DNA of 19,279 nucleotides, taken from positions 1-19,279 of the forward strand of contig CACYBJ010000187.1 of NCBI GenBank assembly GCA_902772565.1, written 5' to 3'. This document shows, piece by piece, positions 7,397 through 14,168 of this stretch (position 1 is the first letter of the stretch; the number at the start of each line of letters is the position of its first letter). The notes under the pieces are model-generated. The model did no database searches and had not been told where the DNA came from. It was given only the letters and a program-made list of their open reading frames with translations. This stretch comes from an uncultured Lachnospiraceae bacterium. Lineage in GTDB: Bacteria > Bacillota > Clostridia > Lachnospirales > Lachnospiraceae. Both the position numbers and the translations under genes were made by a program.

Positions 7397-8084
7397 TGTC
7401 TCTGACCTTTTTTGTTAGGAGCATTCCGTCTCCTATGGGGACGATAGTCGATACGAAGCACTTGTCGTCAAATACCGTCTTAATATACTCTCTCATTCTT
7501 TTATGAATGGTTCTGTCTCTTCTTGTTACCGAAAACTTGGACTGTGCGACACTGCCTTCCTGAAGAATGTTGTCGGTAAGTATTACCGAACCTTTCTTTG
7601 TGAGTTTCTTAATGGATTCAAAATAGATTCCGTACTGTGCCTTGGCCGCATCAAGAAATACAAAGTCATAGTACGTGCCTTCTTCGCAAAGCTTTTCAAG
7701 GTTTTCTGCCGCATCACCTTCTATCAGACGGATTCTGCCTGAAATGCCAAGTTTTTCAAAATTGGCTTTGGCTTCGCTGATGCGCTCCTGCATTTTCTCA
7801 AGAGTGGTGATCCTTACTTCTTTATCGGACCAGTAATTCATGAGTGATGCGGAAAATCCTACGGCGGTTCCGATTTCAAGAATGCTTTCGGGGGCAGTGT
7901 CCTTAATGACATATCTTAAAAACTGACCTGCGTCCTTTTTTATAATGGGAACACCGTCTGTTAAAGCTTTCTTTTCAATTTCGGCAATATCTTCCGGAAG
8001 ATCCGGCTCCAGGGAACAGATGTAGCCCCTGACATTTTCGTCTGCTATCAAAATTCTATCCTTTACTGTTTCCGGATAATTCAT
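7389..8084 (-). CDS. trmR: SAM-dependent O-methyltransferase, tRNA 5-hydroxyuridine methyltransferase (TrmR)
   Basis: 231 residues, the usual size for bacterial catechol-O-methyltransferase-like enzymes. The SAM site is ILEIGTAVGFSA (68-79). Metal and substrate-binding residues are D145 in FVFLDAAKAQYG and D171-N172 in ILTDN. In B. subtilis the syntenic gene yrrM (trmR) methylates ho5U34 to mo5U34 on tRNAs that read four-fold codon boxes, and the U32 partner gene follows directly here too. I chose the ATG at 8084-8082; a TTG one codon earlier (8087) is also in frame. The start lies inside the end of the MltG-like gene, a 29-base overlap that implies translational coupling. The downstream overlap with trhP is 8 bases. 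Confidence 0.88.
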   Translation of the reverse strand: MNYPETVKDRILIADENVRGYICSLEPDLPEDIAEIEKKALTDGVPIIKKDAGQFLRYVIKDTAPESILEIGTAVGFSASLMNYWSDKEVRITTLEKMQERISEAKANFEKLGISGRIRLIEGDAAENLEKLCEEGTYYDFVFLDAAKAQYGIYFESIKKLTKKGSVILTDNILQEGSVAQSKFSVTRRDRTIHKRMREYIKTVFDDKCFVSTIVPIGDGMLLTKKVRDND

Positions 8085-8463
8085 CAAGAATCTCTTTGAA
8101 ACTCATGTCGGAACTGATTACATAGGTTCCGGGAACAAACTTAACTCCTTCCAGCCTTTCTCGTAACCGAAAAGCAGTTTTGTCTCCGATGACTCCGCCT
8201 TCGTAAAGCGTTTTGGCGACAGATGCATAGCTGTCGTCTTTATCCACTGTAATAACCACGGATTTGGCATTCTCTCCGGCAGTAAGAGGTTTGTCGGAAT
8301 AGATGTTTCGGGTCATGTCATAAACTTTAATGCCGAGTGTAAATGTAATGAAAACGATTACCGCATAAATGGCAATGCTGAGCATTAACCTGTTTACTCC
8401 CCCTGCCAGTTTTTTCGCAGTGCTTTTAGGAGATTCGTTTTTGTTTTTTCCGGAATCAGCCAT
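8056..8463 (-). CDS. short MltG/YceG-like membrane protein lacking the transglycosylase domain
   Basis: 135 residues. A hydrophilic, Lys/Ser-rich N-terminus (1-25) is followed by one membrane segment (about 26-47). Residues about 66-130 look like the LysM-like N-terminal subdomain of MltG: VVITVDKDDSYASVAKTLYEGGVI, then FVPGTYVIS and FKEILDELS. True MltG, an endolytic murein transglycosylase that ends glycan strands, is well over 300 residues and carries a catalytic YceG domain; none follows here, because trmR begins inside this gene. Position matches yrrL (mltG) of B. subtilis, between the yrzB-type gene and trmR. The reading frame is clean, so it is a natural short form rather than a recent break. 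It starts 1 base after the RNase J stop. It may bind peptidoglycan or septal partners; enzyme activity is unlikely. Confidence 0.72.
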   Translation of the reverse strand: MADSGKNKNESPKSTAKKLAGGVNRLMLSIAIYAVIVFITFTLGIKVYDMTRNIYSDKPLTAGENAKSVVITVDKDDSYASVAKTLYEGGVIGDKTAFRLRERLEGVKFVPGTYVISSDMSFKEILDELSGNSKG

Positions 8464-8464
8464 A

Positions 8465-10120
8465 CTATACTTTCATGATGATCGGAAGTATCATGGGGCG
8501 TCTCTTAATGTTCTTCCAGAAGAAATCCGAAAGGGCACTCTTGATTTCGTTTCTGATTCTGCCGATATCGCTATAATTCTTGTGTACACAGTATTCGAAG
8601 GTCTGAGCTGCCACAAACTTGGCCTCCTCTATGAGAGTCTCAGACTCTTTGACATATACAAATCCTTTGGAAACGATTTCCGGACCGTTTACTACTATGC
8701 CTTCTTCAAGGTATACGGCCATGGAAATCACCACAAGTCCGTTTTCGGACAGATACTGTCTGTCTCTTAATACCGCATTGCCGATGTCGCCTACGCCGAG
8801 TCCGTCAACCATTACGGGGCGGGATGCGACTCTTCCGATAACACCGGCCTTTTCGGGTGATAATTCAAGCACATCTCCGGAATTAATAAGGAGAATATCT
8901 TCCGACGGTATTCCGAGGCTCTTTGCAATTTCTTTCTGGGCGCTTCTCTGTCTGTATTCGCCGTGAACAGGAATTGCATACTTTGGTTTTACCAGAGTGT
9001 ATATGAGCTTGAGGTCGTCGGCACAGGCATGTCCCGATACGTGGGTATCCTGGAAAATAACCTTGGCCCCTTTTATCATTAACTCGTTAATAACCTTTGA
9101 TACGTTCTTTTCGTTTCCGGGAATCGGATGTGATGAAAAGATAACCGTGTCGGATGGTCCTATGGAAACCTTTCTGTGGGTACTGTTAGCCATTCTTGAA
9201 AGAGCTGCCATGGACTCGCCCTGGGAACCGGTGGTAATTATTACCAGGCGGTTTGGAGGGAAATTCACCGTGTCTTCGATTTCTATAAGTATGTTATCGG
9301 GAAGTTTGATATAGCCCAGTTCAACCGCAGTCGAAATGTAGGTATTCATGCTTCGGCCTTCCACACATACCTTGCGTCCGTATTTCTGAGCAGTATTGAT
9401 GATCTGCTGAACTCTGTCTACGTTGGATGCAAAGGTGGCGATTATTATTCTGTTGTCCACCTCTTCCGAGAAAATATGGTCGAGAGTCTTTCCTACGGTT
9501 TTCTCGGACATGGTCATGCCGGGCTTTTCCGCGTTGGTGGAATCTGCCATGAGGGCGAGAACCCCCTGACTACCCAGTTCCGCAAATCTCTGAAGATCGA
9601 TGGCATCTCCGTAAACAGGAGTATAATCAACCTTAAAATCTCCTGTGTGAACTATGGTACCTGCAGGAGATGTAATTGCAAGGGCTGCCGCATCTGCAAT
9701 GCTGTGATTGGTTCTTATGAACTCAACTTTGATTTTGCCCATGTCAACGGTATCACCGAAGGTTACGGTTCTCATGTCAACATAGTCAAGCATCTGATGC
9801 TCTTCCAGCTTGTGTTTTATGATACCCAGGGTAAGCTTGGTTGAATAAACCGGCACATTGACCTCTTTAAGAACATAAGGCAGCGCGCCGATGTGGTCCT
9901 CGTGACCGTGGGTGATAAAGAAAGCCTTTACCCTTTCTATATTGTCTTTTAAGTATGAAACGTTGGGGATTACCAGGTCGATTCCAAGCATTTCATCGTC
10001 CGGAAATGCAAGACCGCAATCCACAACAATTATAGTCTCCCCGTACTCAAAGGCGGTAATGTTCATGCCTATCTGCTCAAGGCCGCCCAAGGGGATTATC
10101 TTTAAACTGTCCTTTGCCAT
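8465..10120 (-). CDS. rnj: ribonuclease J
   Basis: 551 residues, the normal length for RNase J1/J2. It is a metallo-beta-lactamase/beta-CASP nuclease with 5'-3' exonuclease and endonuclease activity in mRNA decay and rRNA maturation. The metal site motif HGHEDH is at 71-76; further ligands are in the TNHSIADA and HTGDFK segments. The beta-CASP region has FSSHPIPGNE and PVHGEYR. The N-terminus, ending in PLGGLEQIGMN, is typical of the family. The gene begins 11 bases after the DUF1292 stop without a good ribosome site at normal spacing, so coupling is likely. In B. subtilis the rnj genes are elsewhere; here one sits inside the ireB-ruvX-mltG-trmR cluster. Confidence 0.95.
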   Translation of the reverse strand: MAKDSLKIIPLGGLEQIGMNITAFEYGETIIVVDCGLAFPDDEMLGIDLVIPNVSYLKDNIERVKAFFITHGHEDHIGALPYVLKEVNVPVYSTKLTLGIIKHKLEEHQMLDYVDMRTVTFGDTVDMGKIKVEFIRTNHSIADAAALAITSPAGTIVHTGDFKVDYTPVYGDAIDLQRFAELGSQGVLALMADSTNAEKPGMTMSEKTVGKTLDHIFSEEVDNRIIIATFASNVDRVQQIINTAQKYGRKVCVEGRSMNTYISTAVELGYIKLPDNILIEIEDTVNFPPNRLVIITTGSQGESMAALSRMANSTHRKVSIGPSDTVIFSSHPIPGNEKNVSKVINELMIKGAKVIFQDTHVSGHACADDLKLIYTLVKPKYAIPVHGEYRQRSAQKEIAKSLGIPSEDILLINSGDVLELSPEKAGVIGRVASRPVMVDGLGVGDIGNAVLRDRQYLSENGLVVISMAVYLEEGIVVNGPEIVSKGFVYVKESETLIEEAKFVAAQTFEYCVHKNYSDIGRIRNEIKSALSDFFWKNIKRRPMILPIIMKV

Positions 10121-10131
10121 TTTAAATTTAT

Positions 10132-10407
10132 TTATTCCTCTTCTTCAACTAAATCGATATCTTCGAGAAGGCTGTTAAAAAGGGCAGATACGGCATCAAA
10201 CTCACTATCGTCTTCAACAAATTCGAACACTGATTCACCGTTTACGTCTTCGATTTCTTTAAGGATGCAGGCATCTGCCTCATCTTCTTCGTTACCTGCT
10301 TCGGTAACCAAAAGATAGTTGTTTCCCCCGAGTTTTGCCTGCTCAACGACTTCGAATTCAATGACCGAACCGTCGTCTGCCGTAAATCTGATTATGGAAT
10401 CATTCAT
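10132..10407 (-). CDS. DUF1292 (YrzB-type) small acidic protein
   Basis: 91 residues, very acidic, with the pattern IIRFTADDGSVIEFEVVEQ and YLLVTEAG followed by an acidic C-terminus rich in Asp and Glu. This matches the DUF1292/UPF0473 family (YrzB in B. subtilis), whose biochemical role is unknown. I chose the ATG at 10407-10405, which overlaps the ruvX stop by 8 bases (ATGAATGA), over an earlier in-frame codon that would extend it into ruvX. GGAG lies 13 bases upstream. The family is almost always next to ireB and ruvX, as here. Confidence 0.85.
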   Translation of the reverse strand: MNDSIIRFTADDGSVIEFEVVEQAKLGGNNYLLVTEAGNEEDEADACILKEIEDVNGESVFEFVEDDSEFDAVSALFNSLLEDIDLVEEEE

Positions 10408-10861
10408 GTTTTTCAAACTGCTCCTTCTCGCCGGGATTATTTCCCAAATAATCAAGATAAGACTGCAGGATGATTCCGGCAGCCACTGTATCTACAACTT
10501 TTGCTTTGTCTTCATGGTCCAACCCCGCTTCATCAAGGTAGCGGTGGGCAGACACCGTTGTGAGCCTTTCGTCCCATAGAATCACCGGAAGGCCTGTTCT
10601 TCTTTTCAATGTCTCGGCAAATTCAGCGGATTTTTCCGCTCTTGCGCCCACAGAACCGTCAAGGTTTAAAGGGTATCCGAGAACAATACCCGTAACCGAA
10701 TACTCGGTAATGATCGCTTCGATTCTCTGAAGGGTCTTCCTGAGTTTGGTCTCATGGGTTCTTCTGATTGTTTCAAGTCCCTGCGCAGTAAGAAGCAGGG
10801 GATCGCTTACGGCAACACCGGTGGTTACCGAGCCGTAGTCTAGTCCGATTAATCTTATCAT
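10400..10861 (-). CDS. ruvX: RuvX/YqgF family RNase H-like nuclease
   Basis: 153 residues. The RNase H-like catalytic set is present: GLDYG (D8), WDERLTT (E98) and VVDTVAA (D124). The family is annotated as a putative Holliday junction resolvase; in E. coli YqgF takes part in maturing the 5' end of 16S rRNA. It begins 4 bases after the ireB stop and overlaps the DUF1292 start by 8 bases, so all three are co-translated. The DUF1292 ribosome site lies inside the end of this gene. Matches yrrK in B. subtilis by position. Confidence 0.92.
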   Translation of the reverse strand: MIRLIGLDYGSVTTGVAVSDPLLLTAQGLETIRRTHETKLRKTLQRIEAIITEYSVTGIVLGYPLNLDGSVGARAEKSAEFAETLKRRTGLPVILWDERLTTVSAHRYLDEAGLDHEDKAKVVDTVAAGIILQSYLDYLGNNPGEKEQFEKHE

Positions 10862-10865
10862 TGTG

Positions 10866-11114
10866 TTACTTAAGGTTCTTTTCGATGTAATCCTTAAGAA
10901 GCTCCTCTATTATTTCGTCTCTTTCCACCTTGGCAATAAGGTTTCTGGCACCCATATGGCTGGTTATATAAGTCGGATCGCCACTCATTAAGTAACCGAC
11001 AATCTGGCTTACCGGATTGTATCCCTTCTCCACAAGGGCGACATATACAGTAGAGATTACGTCTCTAACAAAGTGGTCTTCTCTCTTCTCTACCTGGAAA
11101 AACTGTGTAGCCAT
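10866..11114 (-). CDS. ireB: IreB family regulatory phosphoprotein (UPF0297)
   Basis: 82 residues, the family length. It opens MATQFFQVEKRE and contains the conserved DVISTVYVALVEKGYNP, QIVGYLMSGDPTYITSH and ARNLIAKVERDEIIEELL blocks. In Enterococcus faecalis IreB is a target of the PASTA kinase IreK and tunes cephalosporin resistance; the counterpart here is yrzL of B. subtilis. The ATG at 11114-11112 is chosen because a strong GGAGGG site precedes it; an upstream extension of 18 residues has no such support. First gene after a good promoter. Whether it is phosphorylated here is not visible. Confidence 0.92.
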   Translation of the reverse strand: MATQFFQVEKREDHFVRDVISTVYVALVEKGYNPVSQIVGYLMSGDPTYITSHMGARNLIAKVERDEIIEELLKDYIEKNLK

Positions 11115-11184
11115 AAAATCCCTCCGAATAATCAACGCTAAATTACTTCGTGAAACGCAAAATTCCACAAAATAACCCTATGAT

Positions 11185-11213
11185 ATTTTATCATTACTTA
11201 AGGCGCATTTCAA
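11185..11213 (-). promoter_or_regulatory. promoter of the ireB-ruvX-...-CBM9 operon
   Basis: On the minus strand, TTGAAA (11208-11213), a 17-base spacer, and TAAAAT (11185-11190). The TG one base ahead of the -10 makes it an extended -10. It starts 3 bases after the mtaB stop codon and about 70 bases ahead of the ireB start, so the operon can be driven on its own, though read-through from mtaB is possible because no terminator lies between them. Confidence 0.75.
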
Positions 11214-11216
11214 TAA

Positions 11217-12584
11217 TTAACTGACCCCTTCTATGCCGTCAGTAAGGCGTTTATCGGACATTTTCACATCTACCGTATCATTTACCGCACAGAAATCATC
11301 CAAAAAGTAAACTTTGACATATTCCGGGGTGTGACCCACATTGTAGATTTTGCCGTTAAGAGATACTTTTTCCTCCACTAAAACCGGCCTGATTTCTCCG
11401 TCAAAGGACTTTTCGTAGTTGTTTCTTAATACGGTTTCTACCGCCGAAAGTTCCTTAAGTCTGCCGTTCTTTACGGCATTTTCAAGCTGACCTTCCATTC
11501 TGTCGGCGGCAGTGCCTTCTCTTCTTGAAAACGGAAAGATGTGTATGGCCGCAAAGCCGATTTCTTCGGCATATGCCTTTGTAACCGCAAACTCCTCCTC
11601 GGTCTCTCCCGGGAAACCGACGATAATATCCGTGGTTATGGAAGGCTTGTAATAATATTTCCTGATAATGTCGCAGCACTCTTTATACTTTGCCGTGTCA
11701 TACCTTCTGTTCATGCGGGCAAGCACGCTATCGCATCCGCTCTGTAGCGACAGATGGAAATGGGGCATAAACTTTTCGCATTTGACAAGTCTTTCCACTA
11801 ATTCATCGGTTATTACTCTGGGCTCTACGGAACCTATTCTGATTCTTTCGATGCCCGGAACGGCATTTACTTTTTCAATAAGATCCAGCAGCGGTATTAT
11901 TCCCTGGTCGGTTTTAAGTTCCCTCTGTTCCCTTACGGAATAATCCTCAAGGCCGTAGCTGGACAGATGTATGCCCGTAAGCACCACCTCTTTAAAGCCT
12001 CGGCCGGCAAGTCCCTCAATTTCGGAAATCACTTTCCTTGGGTCTCTGGAGCTGATTCTGCCTCTTGCATAAGGAATAATGCAGTAACTGCAGAACTGGT
12101 TGCATCCGTCCTGAATCTTTATATCCACTCTTACACGCCTGTTGTCGGTAATGGTGGTCATTTCCTCGAACTCTGTTATATCGGAGGATACATGAACGGC
12201 AGATGCGAAATCTGCCCCATTAAGAAAATCGTTGACATATTCCGCCGTGTGGTTTTTAAGACGGTTTCCCACAAGGATATCCACATAGTTCTCCTTTGAA
12301 AGAGACTCATGGCTTTCCTGAACATAGCAGCCGCAGGCCACAATAAGCGCCTGTGGGTTCAGTTCCTTGGCGCGACGAAGCATCTGCCTGGATTTTTTGC
12401 CGGCAACAGCCGTTACGGTACAGGTGTTCACCACGTAAATATCCGCAAATTCCTTGAAATCCACGATTTTACATCCGTAAGACATGAACTGCTGCTTTAT
12501 GGATTCACATTCGTAAGCGTTTACCTTACATCCCAGAGAAAGAAATGCCGCTTTTTTGTTAAAAAGATGGTTTGTATCCTTCAT
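11217..12584 (-). CDS. mtaB: tRNA t6A37 methylthiotransferase MtaB
   Basis: 455 residues, a radical SAM methylthiotransferase. The N-terminal UPF0004 domain has its cluster cysteines at C19 (SLGCKVN), C55 (NTCTV) and C86 (CGCYVQ). The radical SAM motif C161-x3-C165-x2-C168 is in CNQFCSYCIIPYARG. A TRAM-like domain forms the C-terminus (IRPVLVEE...EYVKVYF). The GCKVN form of the first motif marks the MtaB branch rather than MiaB or RimO. The enzyme adds a methylthio group to t6A at position 37 of tRNAs reading ANN codons. In B. subtilis (yqeV) it directly follows the rsmE-type gene yqeU; here a sulfur-transfer pair and an inverted small gene lie between. Confidence 0.93.
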   Translation of the reverse strand: MKDTNHLFNKKAAFLSLGCKVNAYECESIKQQFMSYGCKIVDFKEFADIYVVNTCTVTAVAGKKSRQMLRRAKELNPQALIVACGCYVQESHESLSKENYVDILVGNRLKNHTAEYVNDFLNGADFASAVHVSSDITEFEEMTTITDNRRVRVDIKIQDGCNQFCSYCIIPYARGRISSRDPRKVISEIEGLAGRGFKEVVLTGIHLSSYGLEDYSVREQRELKTDQGIIPLLDLIEKVNAVPGIERIRIGSVEPRVITDELVERLVKCEKFMPHFHLSLQSGCDSVLARMNRRYDTAKYKECCDIIRKYYYKPSITTDIIVGFPGETEEEFAVTKAYAEEIGFAAIHIFPFSRREGTAADRMEGQLENAVKNGRLKELSAVETVLRNNYEKSFDGEIRPVLVEEKVSLNGKIYNVGHTPEYVKVYFLDDFCAVNDTVDVKMSDKRLTDGIEGVS

Positions 12585-12602
12585 AAACAGTTAATAACCT
12601 CG

Positions 12603-12631
12603 TTGACATTTAAATGTTAAAAAAGTACAAT
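12603..12631 (+). promoter_or_regulatory. near-consensus promoter of the HPr-like gene
   Basis: Perfect TTGACA (12603-12608), a 17-base spacer, then TACAAT (12626-12631), about 50 bases ahead of the HPr-like start. A palindrome (12606-12617) overlaps the -35 box and spacer. Confidence 0.85.
12606..12617. promoter_or_regulatory. palindrome over the -35 box, possible operator
   Basis: ACATTTAAATGT is a perfect 12-base palindrome. With one mismatched pair it extends to 12603-12620. It overlaps the -35 hexamer of the HPr-like promoter and lies 22 bases from the divergent mtaB start, so a repressor there could affect both. AT-rich palindromes also arise by chance. Confidence 0.35.
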
Positions 12632-12680
12632 ATAAACAGTGATTCTCACAAATCGTATTTTAATCAGGAGGATTTATTTG

Positions 12681-12914
12681 ATGGAAACTATTAAGATCAT
12701 GCTCAATTCAATTGACAAGGTAAAGAGTTTTGTAAATGACATCTCAAAGTTTGATTCAGACTTTGATCTTATCTCCGGAAGATATGTCATCGATGCAAAA
12801 TCCATCATGGGTATTTTCAGTCTTGATCTGTCTAAGCCTATTACGCTTAACATCCACAGCACCAACGACGTTGAAAAGATTCTTGAGACCTTAAAGCCAT
12901 ATACAGAAGAGTAA
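12681..12914 (+). CDS. HPr-like protein lacking the active-site histidine
   Basis: 77 residues, close to HPr length (about 88). The second half carries the HPr hallmark DAKSIMGIFSLDL (38-50), where S41 matches the Ser46 that HPr kinase phosphorylates in Bacillota. The first half has LNSIDKVKSF where HPr has the GIHARPA loop, so there is no His15 and no phosphocarrier activity in the phosphotransferase system. The start is ATG at 12681, with AGGAGG at 12666-12671; an upstream GTG would add 14 residues that do not look like HPr. It is the only protein gene on the plus strand, with its own strong promoter and terminator. It may be a regulatory relative of Crh, which also lacks His15, or a structural offshoot. 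Fold fairly sure, role unknown. Confidence 0.82.
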   Translation: METIKIMLNSIDKVKSFVNDISKFDSDFDLISGRYVIDAKSIMGIFSLDLSKPITLNIHSTNDVEKILETLKPYTEE

Positions 12915-12940
12915 GAAGATCTTTTATATTATGATTATTA

Positions 12941-12972
12941 AAGAGTACCTGAAAAACAGGTACTCTTTTTTT
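12941..12972. terminator. intrinsic terminator of the HPr-like gene, shared with thiI
   Basis: An 11-bp perfect stem, AAGAGTACCTG (12941-12951) and CAGGTACTCTT (12957-12967), with an AAAAA loop and a T-run to 12972. It is ideal for the plus strand. It also lies just past the thiI stop (12980) and can stop minus-strand transcription, though the T-run on that side is short. Confidence 0.92.
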
Positions 12973-12979
12973 AACCTGA

Positions 12980-14155
12980 TTATTGAACTTTGATTACTTC
13001 TCTTGTCTTAATTGCTTCATCTACCATTTCGTCAATCTTCTCGGAAAGCAGTTCTTCCGACTTTTCGATTACGGATAGAATAGGTCTGGTAACCGGATGT
13101 TTTGCAACAAAAATGGTACAGCAGTCCTCAAATGGCAGAATGCTGGTTTCAAAGGTGTCTATTTTTTCGGAAATGGCAATAATGTCATCCTTGTCAAAGG
13201 CAATAAGAGGCCTGAAAACAGGCATGGAGCATACCGCATTGGTGCAGTTAAGGGACTGCATGGTCTGACTGGCCACCTGTCCGATACTCTCACCGGTAAC
13301 AAGTCCCTGGCATCCGCCTCTTTCGGCGAGGCGTTCTGCGATCCTCATCATGTAACGACGCATGATAATGGTCAGTTCCTCATGAGGGCAGGTCTGGTAA
13401 ATATACATCTGAATGTCCGTAAAATTAATGACATTAAGTTTAATCGGACCTGTATATTTGCTGATGATCTTCGCAAGGTCCACCACCTTCTGCTTTGCTC
13501 TCTCACTTGTATACGGAGGCGCATGGAAATAGGTCGCTTCAAGAGTAATACCTCTCTTTGCGATCATGTAACCGGCAACCGGTGAATCAATACCGCCGGA
13601 AAGAAGGAGCATGGCCTTACCGCCGGAGCCCACAGGCATACCGCCGGGTCCCTTAAGGCAGTCGGTGTAAATGTAGGTTCTCTGGCGAACCTCCACATTA
13701 ATGCTTACCTGAGGCTTATGGATATCCACCTTAAGCTCAGGGAACTTTTCAAGTATAACTTCTCCAAGGTCCACTGCGATGTCCTGTGAAGTCTTAAAAT
13801 AGTTTTTATCTCCGCGCTTGCAGAATACCTTAAAGGTAAAATCCTTTTTATCGAATCTCTTCTCGATGAAATCAAGAACACCGGCCTTGATATTCTCCCA
13901 CTTAGTATCGGGAAGAACAACTATGGGAGCATAACCTGCAATACCGAATACGGTACCTAAAGCTTCCACGGTATCATCATAGTCATAGTCGTCGGGACAG
14001 TCTACCATTACACGGCCCGGCTCCTTATATACTCTGTATTCACCCAGTTTATCAAGGGCATCCTGAACCTTGTTTACAAGACAGTTTTCAAAAAAGTTAC
14101 GGTTCTTTCCCTTCAAACCGATTTCGTTGTACTTGATAAGAAATGCTTTATACAT
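12980..14155 (-). CDS. thiI: tRNA 4-thiouridine synthase ThiI (no rhodanese domain)
   Basis: 391 residues. An N-terminal ferredoxin-like/THUMP part (to about 165) binds tRNA. The PP-loop domain has LLLSGGIDSPVAGY with SGGIDS at 186-191, which adenylates U8 before sulfur transfer to form s4U8. The protein ends soon after EDCCTIFVAKHP (C345-C346), so the C-terminal rhodanese domain found in E. coli ThiI is missing, as in Bacillus ThiI. In that lineage a dedicated cysteine desulfurase (NifZ) hands sulfur straight to ThiI, and a desulfurase gene lies 13 bases upstream here. The start has a GTGAGGA site. Cys345/346 may take part in the relay, which is inference. Confidence 0.94.
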   Translation of the reverse strand: MYKAFLIKYNEIGLKGKNRNFFENCLVNKVQDALDKLGEYRVYKEPGRVMVDCPDDYDYDDTVEALGTVFGIAGYAPIVVLPDTKWENIKAGVLDFIEKRFDKKDFTFKVFCKRGDKNYFKTSQDIAVDLGEVILEKFPELKVDIHKPQVSINVEVRQRTYIYTDCLKGPGGMPVGSGGKAMLLLSGGIDSPVAGYMIAKRGITLEATYFHAPPYTSERAKQKVVDLAKIISKYTGPIKLNVINFTDIQMYIYQTCPHEELTIIMRRYMMRIAERLAERGGCQGLVTGESIGQVASQTMQSLNCTNAVCSMPVFRPLIAFDKDDIIAISEKIDTFETSILPFEDCCTIFVAKHPVTRPILSVIEKSEELLSEKIDEMVDEAIKTREVIKVQ

Positions 14156-14168
14156 ATCTTCCTCACTT

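Noticed and set aside
11115..11168. Extended IreB start
   Set aside because: The family begins at the MATQFF-type position, and GGAGGG lies at the right distance from 11114.
12639..12680. GTG-started extension of the HPr-like protein
   Set aside because: It would place the AGGAGG ribosome site inside the coding region and adds residues unlike HPr.
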